DNA from: Lithospermum erythrorhizon
Taxonomy: Eukaryota > Streptophyta > Magnoliopsida > Boraginales > Boraginaceae
Reading direction: 5' to 3'
Length of the DNA: 64,000 nt
Assembly (NCBI GenBank): GCA_019722365.1
Contig: JADFUC010001025.1
Location: forward strand, 372,001 to 436,000
A program made the position numbers and the translations under genes. This document shows positions 26,234 to 38,094 of the stretch, piece after piece. The stretch's first letter is position 1. Each line of letters starts with the position of its first letter. The notes beneath the pieces were generated by a model. The model saw nothing but the letters and a program-made list of their open reading frames with translations. It had not been told where the DNA came from and ran no database searches.

Positions 26234-29200
26234 ATGAATTCATCAAATATAAGAGAGCTTTTGAGTGCATTTAGTCCAGCTCAAGACTTTCTTGCTATTA
26301 GCTCAGCTGATGGTAGAGTTAAGGTAATTTATTTTTATTTTTATTAATTTTTTTTGCTCAATATTTAATATTTATTTTCAGTTTTTAAAATGGAGTTTAA
26401 AGACAAACTGTAATTATAAATTTAAAAATTAAGTTTTTAAATTTTGAACCTAATTAATACAGTATGTATATGGTGTATACAATTTAGCTAAAACATTTGT
26501 AAAGCTAGTATTTTTAGTTGTAATTTACTATTAACATGATGATTTTGATTCGAATCGAAGTTACATGTGTCGATTAATGCTACAAAATTTGTTAGTTTGC
26601 ATGAAAATATTTTCGGAACAGGAGGGAGTATTATGTTTATGTTGACGATATAATGGTATTGGCAAGAAAAATAAATTTTTTTTTTCGCACTATATGTTAA
26701 TGGTATTAGCTGAAGTTATTACTGTGACTTGGCATTTTTTATCGGAACTGTGTACTATATGACTTTTTTAAGTCTGGCAAACACGAGTTTATAGCGTTAT
26801 TTGTCTACTGTAATATAGTAATATACGTCAAATTTTACTCGCAGCATATAGATTTAGTATAGAAACAGCATATACATGAGTGTTTGTATGTGTTTTAACA
26901 TCTTAAATATAGGTGTTTTCGTTGTTATTATGATACTGCACGTTTATGTTAAAGGTATGAAATGTGATATCGATTATGCAAACATTATACAGTTAACAGG
27001 TGTAAGATCAGCTATACTTTTTTATTTTTTGGTTTGCCGAATGTTTTGTTGTTGCGGTATGAGGGTTAACCTTTTTACCGTTTGCGTATATCACAGATAT
27101 GGGATACTGTAAAAGGCCAGTTGCAGACTGAGTTTGCAGAACTAGCACTTGCAGAAACAGATAACTTCTTCGGGAAACCAGAAAGTGGGCACCTGTCTAT
27201 GGATTACAAGTGCATGAAGTGGTTATCTCTGGACAAAAAGGTTTATTTGCTTCGTAGATCCCAAACCTGAAATTGAGTAATATTTAACCTTTAGTTAAAC
27301 ATTGAAGGTATCTTTTGTACGGTTCTACAGAAAAAAAGGAAGCTTGGAACTTCATTACTGATTTTAGGAACTGGAAGTGGTGATGTTTTAGCGCTAGATG
27401 TTGCTGCAGGTCATTTAAAATGGAGAGTTAATGACTGCCATCCAGGGTTAGTTCTTATGATCCCTGCGCTTCTTACACTCCTTGCATGTGGAAGAAAGGT
27501 CAATTCACTCTTGTCGCTCGTGTTATTTGAAACTAAATTATGAATACTCGTATTGATTAATCTACAGGGGCGTCACCGCTGTTTCCATCCCAAGTAGAGG
27601 CTCGTGCATCTACACTGCAGGTGCTGATGGCATGGTTTCTGAGCTAGATTCCTATTCAGGCAGTCTTTTACGGAAGTTCAGAGCTTGTACAAAAGCGATA
27701 TCATCTATGTCTGTCTCAGCAGGCATGACCCTCCTTACTTTTTTCATAATTCTTCATGAATCATAACGGTTGCCCACTAATACAAAAGAAAATAAGAGAG
27801 GAAATAAATTGTTAATGGGCTTCTTTTTAGCAAACTTATATTGCTTTTGGCAGACAAGATGCTATTACTTCTCATTAACAGGTGCATGCTAGCAATAGGG
27901 TCCAATTAGTTAGAGTCTTTTTCTTGTCACAGGCTGTTCCGTTGCATGTATGAATTATGTGGATAAAATTGAGTTGATATAAGATATTTAAGTTCTATGA
28001 TTTAAATACCAAACTAAAAGTGCATTTGCGCTTGTTCAATTTTGAAATCAGAGTATTTATATAGGCGCATCCCTCAAACTAATATCATAATTGTGAGGTA
28101 ATTTGGACTGGAAGTATATGGAGTTAGGGAAAATAGTCCCAGCTTGCTGATCTGTGTATTAAACTACAAGAGAAAACATTCATTCTTTTCTACAATATGC
28201 TTACACTTCGCATTTATACATTTTGTTTACTAAGAACATGTGATGTGTTGGTCAGTCGGACAGACAGACCTTCCAACGTGTATGTATACTATGCACAGAT
28301 AGGAAGTTAAACTCATTACTTTTATATCATGGTACATTGATTCAGATGGGAAATTGATAGCAACTGCTGCTGGTCAATTAAAGATTTTCAACAATTCAGA
28401 TCAAAGAAAGCTACAAAAGTTCTCAGGCCATCCTGTGAGTTTCTACATGCTGTTTGTCATTTCTTAGTTTATAAAATTCTCCATTTGTTTTCCCTTACAG
28501 GCCATCCTATTAGTTTCTTCAAGAGATATATGTTCGATGCTGAAGCTGAACTGTTGAGTTTACTTTATTAACAGGGGAGCACCAGATGTATTGTTTTCTC
28601 TGATGATGGAAAATATGTTCTTTCTTCTGCTGTTGGTGAGAGGTATATAGCCGTTTGGATGATTGATGGAAGTAAAACAAAAACAGCATGTTGTTCACTT
28701 GCAATGGATCATCCTGCTATCTATTTGGATTGCAAACTCACTAATCCTAAAGATACAGAAAGCTCAGGCCTATGTGTTTTAGCAATTTCAGAAGTGGGGA
28801 TATGTTATTTTTTTCAAGGGCAGAACATTGAGGAATTGCGCAATTCCAAGCCAACAAAAATATGTGTATCTTTTGATGACATCCCTAAGAAATACAAGGA
28901 GTCACTGCCTATTATATTTGCAGCAAAGTTGCAGACTGTTGCTGGGCCAGCCTCCGGTCATGTTTTTCTGGCCTATGGCTTGCCAGTAAAACCATCCTTT
29001 GAGAAAATTGTAGTGCATTCTGGGACAGACATAAGATTAAATAGTTCACTGAATGGGATGCTTCTACCAATCAGTCAATCTCTCAAGTCCAAGAAAAAAA
29101 AAAATTCTCAGAATTTGGGTACAAAAAGTCTTCCCTTTTCGCTTCATTCATCTGAATAAATTTTCCTCTTTTGCTTTTTACTTGAGTTGACTAGATGCTT

Positions 29201-31386
29201 GACAGGGAATCTAATTTTTCCCTTAACTAGACCTGCAAAATAAACTCTTGCATTACATATGAATAAGTGACCATGGAAATTTTGGTACAAGTAACTATTA
29301 TTTAGCAATTTTCAAGGTGTATTAGTACATTAATCAGTTCCTTGGCAACTGCCAGATTAATCCTGTTGAATAGTTGACGATTTCACTTGTAATATGGCAT
29401 CTCACCTTCTCGTGATCTGATGCTTAATATAAAAACTATTAGATCTGTACATTTATCATAATGGATGGTATATGTTTATGTGTTAGGATACCTTACATTG
29501 GAACAAGCTGAAAGGAGTAAAGTTACAATATATAGATGATATTAGTGATACTTGTGCCTCATTGGGAGAAATGTATAACATGAATCAGACTCAAATGAGA
29601 ACTCTAATTCTCGATATTCATGATTAGCAGTTACCGCTCTAGATCGCACAAATGCGGAGGATGCGTTGCTTCCGGTACCCAAGGTTCTTGATTTTCCGTA
29701 TAAAAAGACTGGAGTGCAGCTTGTGGTGAACAGAGGTATGTATTCAGTTATGATTGCGGTCTTCTACTCTCTTCAACCTTTTTATTCCATTCAAGGGTCT
29801 CAAAATGATTCTGTTAAATGAGATGTGTAGTTCACTTTGCAATTCTCCTGCATACTAATGACTATTACCTTTCCAGCTAATTCTGACTCCTGTAATTTGG
29901 TTTTCTTTTTGTTCCGATCATTTTCCCTGTTTGCACTTCACTCTTGGGTCAATTTGGAAACAGCATCTCTTTTAAGACAGAGTTAATGCTGCATACTAAT
30001 GACTATCCAACACAACCCCCCTTTGCTCCCTCCCACTTTGAGTAGGAACACTCTTCTGAGCACCCGGCATTGGGGTATGTTAATGTTGTTGTTTTCCCTG
30101 TTTGCTTATACTGAGAACATATGACTACTTATAATGGTAAATAGGGTATATTTTTGCAATTGTGATACACATGTACAACAATTGCATATTAGCAGGGGTT
30201 TTCTTATACAGCTGTTGCTATTATGTATTCTGTCCTCTGGCTTTATTTCACATAAAATTTTCTTCTACTGAATAGATGATCTAGATAATCTTAATGCTGA
30301 TTTCGGGACATTCTGCATGGAGGATCGGTTGAGGTCCTTGGGTTTGATTACTCCTAGTGAAGATCTCGCTTCCAGCCCAGCCTTGGATTCGTCAATGTTA
30401 AATGATATTAATCTTGACACTTGTGTTCCACAGAAAAAGGTATTTAAAGAAAAAATCACAACTCCAAATCATTGATACAGGATAATTTCATTTTGTTTCT
30501 GAATTGTATTTCTTGGTCTTAGATGAAGGCATCAATATTGTCCATGACACCTGGTGAGGCATACAGCTTATTGAAAGTGTTGTTGTCCTCATGGCAATCA
30601 AGGTATGCTTTTTCAATATCTTGTTTCGAGAGGAGGGAGAGAAAAAGGATTTATCCAAAAGCAGAGGGACTGACGCTTTATTTTTATGTTTCTATGAAGA
30701 TCTCCACCATTAGTGATCGTTGGTATCATTTCCATGTTGTGCTATGGTATCATTTCCATGTTGTGCTAATCTTTTATCATTCTTTTCTTTTATTAGATCA
30801 TACAATGGAAAATATGTTCTTTCTTGGGTTTACTGCATCTTGGTGAATCACCATGATTACATTGTATCTCAGGAGCCAATTGCACATCTTCTTGATTCTC
30901 TGTACAAGGTAATTCAACATATGCATACCTGAAACTACATTGCTCTACATTTATATTCGCTCCCTCTTCATGTAAGCGCTATATGGAGCTTTCAGTTTAT
31001 TTTACACATGTCATTCTGAATAACCCTCCTTTTAATAATTGCCACAAACATGATATATTATTGGTTGATATGGTTGATTCTTCCTCTTCAGCTTTCCAAA
31101 TCTAAAGGAGATTCCATCCGTTCCCTACTGCAACTTTCTGGCTGTTTGCAACTTGTGATGGCACAGGTTTGATTCAATTGGCATGCAATTAAAGTTGTTT
31201 AGACGCTTATGTGGATCTTTGAGCGGATTAATCACATATTCTTTGAATCAGATTCACAAGGCAACCACCAACAAAGGTGAAAGACTTGAACATGATGAAA
31301 TGCTAGATGAAAGTGAAGAGGAAGAAGATGTTGATGATGTCATGTATGGTGTTGAAGAAGATTCAGAAACAAGCGAAGATGAATAA
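26234..31386 (+). CDS. WDR43/UTP5-like WD40 protein with Utp12 domain (12 exons)
   Basis: This is a nucleolar WD40 protein of the small-subunit processome (t-UTP/UtpA group), which supports rRNA transcription and early 18S rRNA processing; that role is known for the family and inferred here. Exons: 26,234-26,323; 27,097-27,240; 27,331-27,446; 27,568-27,722; 28,346-28,434; 28,575-29,118; 29,631-29,735; 30,276-30,439; 30,523-30,602; 30,797-30,908; 31,092-31,166; 31,252-31,386. The joined frame encodes 602 aa without a stop, near the size of plant homologues. WD40 repeats fill about residues 15-330 (for example SADGRVKIWDTVKG and IFNNSDQRKLQKFSGHP). A lysine-rich patch (SLKSKKKK) lies near 370. 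The Utp12 domain spans about 465-565 (from about MTPGEAYSLLKVLL through SWVYCILVNHHDYI), followed by an acidic tail rich in Glu and Asp. Exon 4 ends at a GC donor; all other introns are GT-AG. The start follows family N-termini. Confidence 0.92.
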
Positions 31387-32200
31387 ATATCCTTCTGTAC
31401 AAGAAAGCGTTGACATTTCAGGTCAAATATTCTATTTAAACCTTTAGAAGATGATTTGCAAGTCTATATACTTGAGAAAAGAAAAAGTATGTGAACGGGA
31501 TTGTCTGGCGCCATGGTTAAAGAACATTGAAGTAGTAACACCCGGATCTGGATTAAAGATCTCTTTATTGGTGTGGGACTAATTCTATTTTATAGGACAT
31601 TTATCGTGTATGCTGTTAATTAAGTAGCTAATACAATCCTGTAGGCATGTTGTTGATCTTATTGGGGAGTTTCAGCAAATGATCTATCAAATCTGATTTT
31701 TTGGCGTAATGATCAAGAGGTAATACATATCATGCTGACCAGTTAGCGACTTCATATCAGGAGGAGCCGTTGAATTTTTCATCAACTTTACAGCATGCGA
31801 GGTCTCTCCATTACTGGAGTTCCTACAATTTTGTCTCGTAGTTATTTCAATGTTAATGTTGCTTTGATATCATGCATGTGGCTTGTATTTCAGTCAGATG
31901 TTGATACTTGGGATCTACGAGTTGAAGATGAATCTTTCGTGCTCAAAATTTATATTTCTAGAGAGTTGAATTTTCTTCACTTTGTTATCATGTTTATTAT
32001 TACCTGGCATTTTCTTTCTTTGGTCTTGTATTTTTATTTTTATTGTTTGGCTTGCGATTGTTATTAGTGCTGCAACTGAATCTGTGCTCTTACATAATAT
32101 AGTTAAATATAAAGCAGATGAATACTTTTCCAGTATGATTGATATTCAATTATTTCATTAAATAATTGAACCTTGGTTGTGCAATTCCAAGGAGTTCCAT
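31387..32200. other. 3' flank of the WDR43-like gene
   Basis: This holds the probable 3' UTR and intergenic DNA. A 90-codon frame at 31,795-32,067 has no recognisable similarity and is not called. Confidence 0.4.
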
Positions 32201-32412
32201 AAAGGGTTGGTCTAGTGGAGTCATAACATGACAGAAGAGTGCTGACAACCCAAAGGTTGGACGTTCGATTCTCACTAGTCTCCTTTGGGGGAGGAGATCT
32301 GTAAGAACCTGCTTAAGTGCTCAAAAGAGTCCGGAGACATGCCCTATTCTTGGATTTGGGGCACTATCCCCTTTGTCCTAAACTTTTCCGGATCAAATAA
32401 AAAAAAATCAAA
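32201..32412 (+). mobile_element. tRNA-derived SINE
   Basis: A pol III A box (ttggtctagtgg, 32,207-32,218) and B box (cgttcgattct, 32,262-32,272) are spaced as in a tRNA gene. They are followed by about 110 bp of unrelated body and an A-rich tail (aaataaaaaaaaatcaaa, ending near 32,412). The head cannot fold as a full tRNA, so this is a SINE rather than a tRNA gene. A target duplication was not clear. Confidence 0.75.
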
Positions 32413-33110
32413 TTCGATTACAAAGAAGTAACAACACTTTCAGTGCACCGTTTATGTTACCTATATTCCCTTTATGCATACAATAAAAATGTTTTGCTTG
32501 GAAAGTTGAAAGATTAAGCTTGTTATCGCTGATATGACCCAAACATTGAATTATATATTGTTGTTTTAAACTTAATGTTTACTGACGAAAGGTAAATTGT
32601 TCAGTTCTGAAGATTTTTCTAGAGATGAAAGGTTAGGTTTGTGAATACAAGTGACATGAGGCAGCTAAGCAATTAATCATATATTGGATGTGGAAATCTG
32701 AAATAGCACATAGGAACTGGTCAAGAGAATGAGATAGGCCATATGTAATATAGTTAAAAGTAGAGTTACATATAATTTAGATTGAGACCTATGGTGGTAA
32801 TAAGTCTTTCTTATATTTTCTTTTGAGATGAATTTATTTATCAACATCATACCATCATTTCTGTGAGTTCTCAAATAAATTTGGAAAAGTTAAGTCTGGA
32901 GAGTGTGTCAAATTGGTAACTTGTGGCATTCTTTCTCAAGGATTGATTGATGAGCAGAAAATGTTTATCTTCACACTAGAATAGAGAATAAGTTCTCTCT
33001 GCTCTGGAAGGACAAAAATCTTTCTCAATGTGTTATACTAGCGAGAGATGATTTCCCTGCCTTCTTTACGACACGGAAACAGTTGTTTGGAGTACCATCT
33101 GCTGACTTCT
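32413..33110. other. intergenic DNA and 3' flank of the HIPP gene
   Basis: AT-rich sequence with no supported gene. The last few hundred bases before 33,111 are probably the 3' UTR of the minus-strand HIPP gene. Confidence 0.4.
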
Positions 33111-34988
33111 CTAGACAATTGTACATGAATTTGGGTTTTCATCACTGAATACTGAGGCTATGTTTCCATCTGTGCCATTGTTTGGATGGTAATAATTTGT
33201 GTCTTCACTATGTGGCACTGCTCTGCCGTAGGGATAATATAGTGCTGATGGTCTGACATATTCTGATTGGGATACATAAGGTGATGGTCTGTAAGTATTG
33301 TAATTAACACTTGTATACATTACTGGAGGTGCCTCGGGCCTGTAAGTATCAACATTCAGTGTCTCACTCTGCATCGAGGGTGGGTTATTCCTGTTGGTGT
33401 TTCCACTGCTAGTTGCATACTGCTGAGGGGGTGGCTCGGGCCTGCTATTGTTGTCATGGTTTGATACATACCGTGGAAGGGATGACTCAGGCCTGTCATT
33501 GTTGTAGTTAGCAGCATATTGTGGCGGCAGGGTTGGCTTGGTCCTGTATGCATTGTAGTTATGATTTGCGTTGCCATTCCGACTTGTACCCTGCACCGCG
33601 GGTGGCTCATTCCTGTTGGTATTGCGACTCACATACTGCTGAGGGGATGTGCTAGTGTTTTCATTGCTTGACACATATTGTGGAAGGGATGACTCAGGCC
33701 TGTAATTGTAGTAGTTAGCAGTATATTGTGGAGGCAGGGTTGGCTCGGTCCTGTAAGCATTATAGTTATGATTTGCATTGTCATTCTGAGTATCACTCTG
33801 CACTGTGGGTGGCTCATTCATGTTGGTGTTGCGAGTCACATACTGCTGAGGGGGTGGACCGGGTCTGATAGTGTTATCATTGCTTGACGCATATTGTGGA
33901 AGGGATGTCTCAGGCCTGTAATTGTTGTAGTTAGTCACATATTGCGGCAGGGGTGGCTTGGCCCGGTAAGCATTGTAGTTTTGAGTCGCATTCTGAGGTG
34001 GGGGTGGTTCCTGCCTGTAAGCATTGTAGTTGTAAGTCGCATACTGTTTTGAGGATGGCTCGGGCCTGTATGTATTGTAGTTGATTGATGCATACTCTGG
34101 CAGGAGTGGCGCAGCCCTGTAAGTGTTATAGTTGTGAGTCGCATACTGTGTGGAGATTATCTCAGGCCTCGACACCGGACCTGTTAGGTTTGTGCTTGTG
34201 CTACCAGCAAAGCCATGATCATAACTGCGACTTTGGCTATAGTTATGCCTATACCTGTGATCTGGTGGGTAGTGGTATATCACATGAACCTCTTCCACAT
34301 CTCTTGGTCTTGGGAATTCAGCTGGTGGGCTTGCTGCAGCATCGGCCTCAGGAGATATTCTTTCCTCTGCAGATGGATCGGTGTCCAGTGGAGAATCTTC
34401 TGCCGGTGATTGTAAGGGTTGTGCTAAGTTGTTAGGAGGTTCTAGTGGTGAAGCTCGTTCGGCTGCCGAGGCTTTATTTGCTGTTGTTCCGCCCTCATCA
34501 GGCACTTGTTCTGCTGGCTGAAGAGGTGAGTCTTCTGGCTCCATGTGAGAACAAATAATCGCACTTTTTCTCGTCTTCTTGATAGCTTTAACTATCTTCT
34601 CTGGCTCTGCCCATCCAACTATCATTATCTTTTGCTGGGGAAGGTCAATGTAGAGATCATTGATGCCTAGTGTTCATGTAGAACAATGAATGTTAAGAAT
34701 ACAAATATACAATATAGTTCAATCTCATGAAGGAACATGAGAGATAAACCCCTCCCTGCATACTTACAGTTGTTTACTCACCGGGAACGCTAAGCAGAAC
34801 TTTCTTGATTTTCTGTACACATCCATTACAGTCCATCCGGACTTGAACCTCAGTAATCCTTGGTCTCTGCATCAAAAATAGAAAAACAAATTGTGATAAT
34901 AAGTTTATGTTTATACAGATCGAAAAACGGGCAAAAACTCGTTCGCCAGATGACTTGTCTAGGAAAATACCTCCATTTCTTGAGCCAT
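33111..34988 (-). CDS. heavy metal-associated isoprenylated plant protein (HIPP), repeat-rich tail
   Basis: Exons on the minus strand: 34,988-34,971 (MAQEME), 34,866-34,782 and 34,666-33,111, joined by GT-AG introns into 552 aa. An HMA metal-binding fold spans about residues 9-72. The CxxC pair is Cys19 and Cys22 in MDCNGC, and the segment INDLYIDLPQQKIMIVGWAE is typical of the family. A long acidic and Pro-rich linker follows. About residues 200-480 then hold repeats of NYNAYR, NYNNYRPE and PQQY type. The protein ends CTIV, a CaaX box for prenylation, so membrane attachment is expected. HIPPs bind heavy metals and act in metal homeostasis and stress; the exact role here is unknown. The start is supported by the short first exon seen in relatives. 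Most HIPPs are 150-350 aa, so this tail is unusually long. Confidence 0.9.
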
Positions 34989-35087
34989 TGGTATAGAATC
35001 TGGAGATGGAACAAAGAGATGAGTTTTCTACAGGGTGGTGAGGGAATGTGGAATCATTATATGTCATGCATTCTTTGTATATGGAGG

Positions 35088-35100
35088 GGAATATATAAAA
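35088..35100 (-). promoter_or_regulatory. possible TATA box of the HIPP gene
   Basis: Reading the minus strand, tttatatatt lies about 105 bases upstream of the HIPP start codon, a normal distance for a plant TATA box plus short leader. No transcript data support it. Confidence 0.35.
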
Positions 35101-35689
35101 GGCAGAGGTGTGGGACATGCAAAGAATATAATTTTTGAGAGGAGAAAGAAAGGATGGGGTGTTTTTGCTAATGTTTTGCCTGCTTAAATTAGCTTTATGA
35201 ACTCATTATTATCTTGAAAAATTTGTTTGGCTAAAGGGAATTTTCTTTACTCCATTGCTTCCTAAATAATGTTATCTCCTATTTTTGGGTAACATTGAAA
35301 GAGAACATATTCTCTTTGCCGTTTAATAGTTTGGATTTTGGAATCTTAGTGAATTGGTGATGATCATTGTTTAGTATGAACACGTTTGATATTGATTTCT
35401 TTTTGTGCATGAGATTCGTTAGATTACGTGTGATTTGCTATAGTTTAAAATGTTGATATCTTTATTGAAGGATCGAAAATTATAGGTGCAAATAGGCTTT
35501 CTTTTTTTTTCATTTGAAACCATGTACTATCGTTGGTATTTTGAATTTCCCTTATTGCAATCATTTCAAATTGCCCTTCAAATACAAGGATTTCATTTAC
35601 ATTATCGTAAATTGAGAATTGCATACATATTAGATTATTTGAAATAAATTTACATGTTGGCGTCTTTTAATAATACTTAAAAGGTTAAA

Positions 35690-36130
35690 ATGCATGAATG
35701 ATGAATTGTTCATGTTTCAAAGTGTCCATTTGATAATTTATATTTAAAATATAACCCTTTTGGTATTTGTGTTAATTGTATTGTCAAGTCGCGGCACGTG
35801 ACACTTATCCATAAATAATTATGTCATTTCATAATAAAAAATTAAATAAAAAAGCAAAAGACATTAGATTTCACATATATTTACATTGGGTCACCATTTG
35901 TTCACTTATGACTTCAAAGTGTCTCATTTCATTAATTATGCTAAAAATATAACTTGTTTAATTTTTTCATTAAGTTTGTAGTTAAAATAAGTGATAAAAC
36001 AATGATATAATGCAACTATAGGTGAGCATTTATGTCATTTGTTATTAGTTATATTTATTTATTTATTATGAAAGGACATTAATATCACGTTCCGATCACG
36101 TGACCTACTTAATAACAAAATTAACGATAG
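35690..36130. repeat. two diverged copies of a ~200-bp repeat with CACGTGAC cores
   Basis: Copy 1 (about 35,700-35,870) and copy 2 (about 35,885-36,125) share, in order, ttcaaagtgtc, aaaatataac, tatgtcatttc-type and cacgtgac blocks. The same cores (cttatgtttcaa, cacgtgacac) occur in the cluster at 24,780-25,470, so they probably belong to one repeat family. The G-box-like cores lie about 0.8 and 1.1 kb upstream of the HIPP start. Confidence 0.5.
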
Positions 36131-37990
36131 TTTGGACAGAGGTTCTAGACTAGCTTTGTTGAAGAAGATGAATTTTGTAATTTCTTGAGAATTTGTTCTT
36201 CCTACTGCCTTAGCTAGTTTTATTCATGATTTCATTGATTTTTTGTTTGTGTTGATTTTTTTTTCTTATTTGTTTTTCATGAATTTCGATCAATACGGAT
36301 ATTTATAGATTTTAAACCGTGTCTTTCTCTTCATATAATTGATTGATCGATGAGTCATGAATAAAATTTTAGAAGACTCAATTATGTAAGTTTCTTTATA
36401 AAACATTGACGAGGAGATAATTGAAAAATAATTATGCAAATAGCAACGTTAGATTATTTATGCCTTGCGTCATTAAATAACTTCCGATAAATTTTACGCT
36501 CGATATAAACGAGAAGGTATTTTCTGGGATATTTCATTTCTTTTTTCATGTCGCGGCAATACATTACATGTATATATTAACTCTCTCTTTCTTTTGAATT
36601 TTTACATATTATATTATTGAAGAATAAGATTAAAAAATATTAAAATATGACAAAATGGAACTTTATTTATAAATTTTCAAAAAACAAAAATATTGATAAA
36701 AACTAATTCCAAAAATTTGAGTAGAAATTAAACTTTTTCATTCAGCCCACCCATTGCTTGACACGCATCCCAACAGGAGGATTGTCTTCTCGTGGGTCCT
36801 CCCGCTTGTCAGCTTTATTTCAATTGTTTGGGGAGTAATTGATATGATAACGATTTACGGTTCGTTAATTATACAGTTTATTAATATTAGGTATGTCCCG
36901 TATGTGAAAATTTTAATATAAAAATGGTATCACATTCTTAAAATGTCTGAATTCCCAGATAGTACCAGTGAAAAAAGATTGAAAAAGTATACCAAAATTA
37001 TTTTATTCACTTAATTAAAATGTGTGCAAAATTAAGTTAAGCAGTTGAGTACTGATTCACTAAATTTAAAAATAATACTTATATAATTGACATTAGTGAT
37101 TTTTTATTGAAAATAGATATATTAGAAAATGCCCAAAAAGAAAAAGAAAATATATCAAAAATGGTATAATTTATATTTTAATTATTAATGAGCAAAAAGC
37201 TTAATGAGCAGAAGTAAGTTACGTTCAATATACCCCACCGCCTTGACATGGTAATAAACTCAATTAACCTTTGCTGTAAATTATTTTGAGAATAATTCCT
37301 TTCAATTAATCCCTGCTGCTGATAGTCTAAGGTGCCTTGTTTGAGATTGTTGTTTTTTCCATCACAGGAGCCTATTAGGTTTTGATATGAGACAACCTTA
37401 ATTTCCATGTGTTAAATATGGATTGGAGTGGAACCCGAATTGCCACATGTTTATTCATGATTGGATTAGATAATTTCATACTACTTGAAATTGGAATTCT
37501 TTGATTTAAGTGATTAAATCTCATCTAATTAGTACCCACAATATTTATTTAATTAATTAATAATTTTGATAACATTAGATTTATTTTTAATAAATAACAT
37601 TCTTTTTTTGTAGTACTTCATTAGATAATTAAAAAGATAGTCATGATATTTCAACCAACAAATACAAACTAAATTGGTTCCTTAATTAGAACATAATTGT
37701 TATAGAACTCATTAAAAGAAAAAAAAACATAATTAGAAGTCATTAATCATTATACCAAACCTATGTTGATATGCAATTGGGCTAAACAAATATGATTATT
37801 AATTTCACTTAAACCCACTTCCAAATTCCAATATTAATTATTCAACAAAACCTAACTTTGACTCTTAAGCACCACCACAATTTAACCCTAAATATTTTAT
37901 ATTTTCCCCCAAATTCACTCAATTTCATCTAAATTCCCTATTTTTGTTATTGGGTTTTTATTTTTATTTTTATGCAATATTTAATTTCTG

Positions 37991-38050
37991 GATTTTAATA
38001 TATTAAAAATGGGTTCTTGAAATTTTAATATATTAAAAATTGGTTCTATA
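37991..38050 (+). repeat. 30-bp tandem duplication upstream of the DUF789 gene
   Basis: Two adjacent near-identical 30-base units contain ttttaatatattaaaaat followed by ggttct. They end 45 bases before the start codon, so they are probably in the 5' UTR or core promoter. Confidence 0.8.
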
Positions 38051-38094
38051 TTAATTTTTTATTTTAGGAATTTGAAAATATTAAGATTTTAGTA

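Larger units (their letters stand above)
34989..38094. other. AT-rich intergenic region between HIPP and the DUF789 gene
   Basis: The genes are divergent, so this 3.1 kb holds both upstream regions. It contains the repeat pair at 35,690-36,130, each copy with a CACGTGAC core, and a 30-bp tandem duplication just before the DUF789 start. A 76-codon frame at 37,178-37,408 is not recognisable. Confidence 0.45.

Noticed and set aside
30523..30846. 107-codon frame as a separate gene
   Set aside because: Its first 80 bases are exon 9 of the WDR43-like gene. The rest is intron read-through into exon 10 in another frame.
32201..32280. tRNA gene
   Set aside because: A and B boxes are present, but the arms do not pair and an A-tailed body follows, so it is called a SINE.
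34085..34435. 116-codon open frame on the plus strand
   Set aside because: It is antisense to the HIPP coding exon and is a shadow of its biased composition. No independent similarity.
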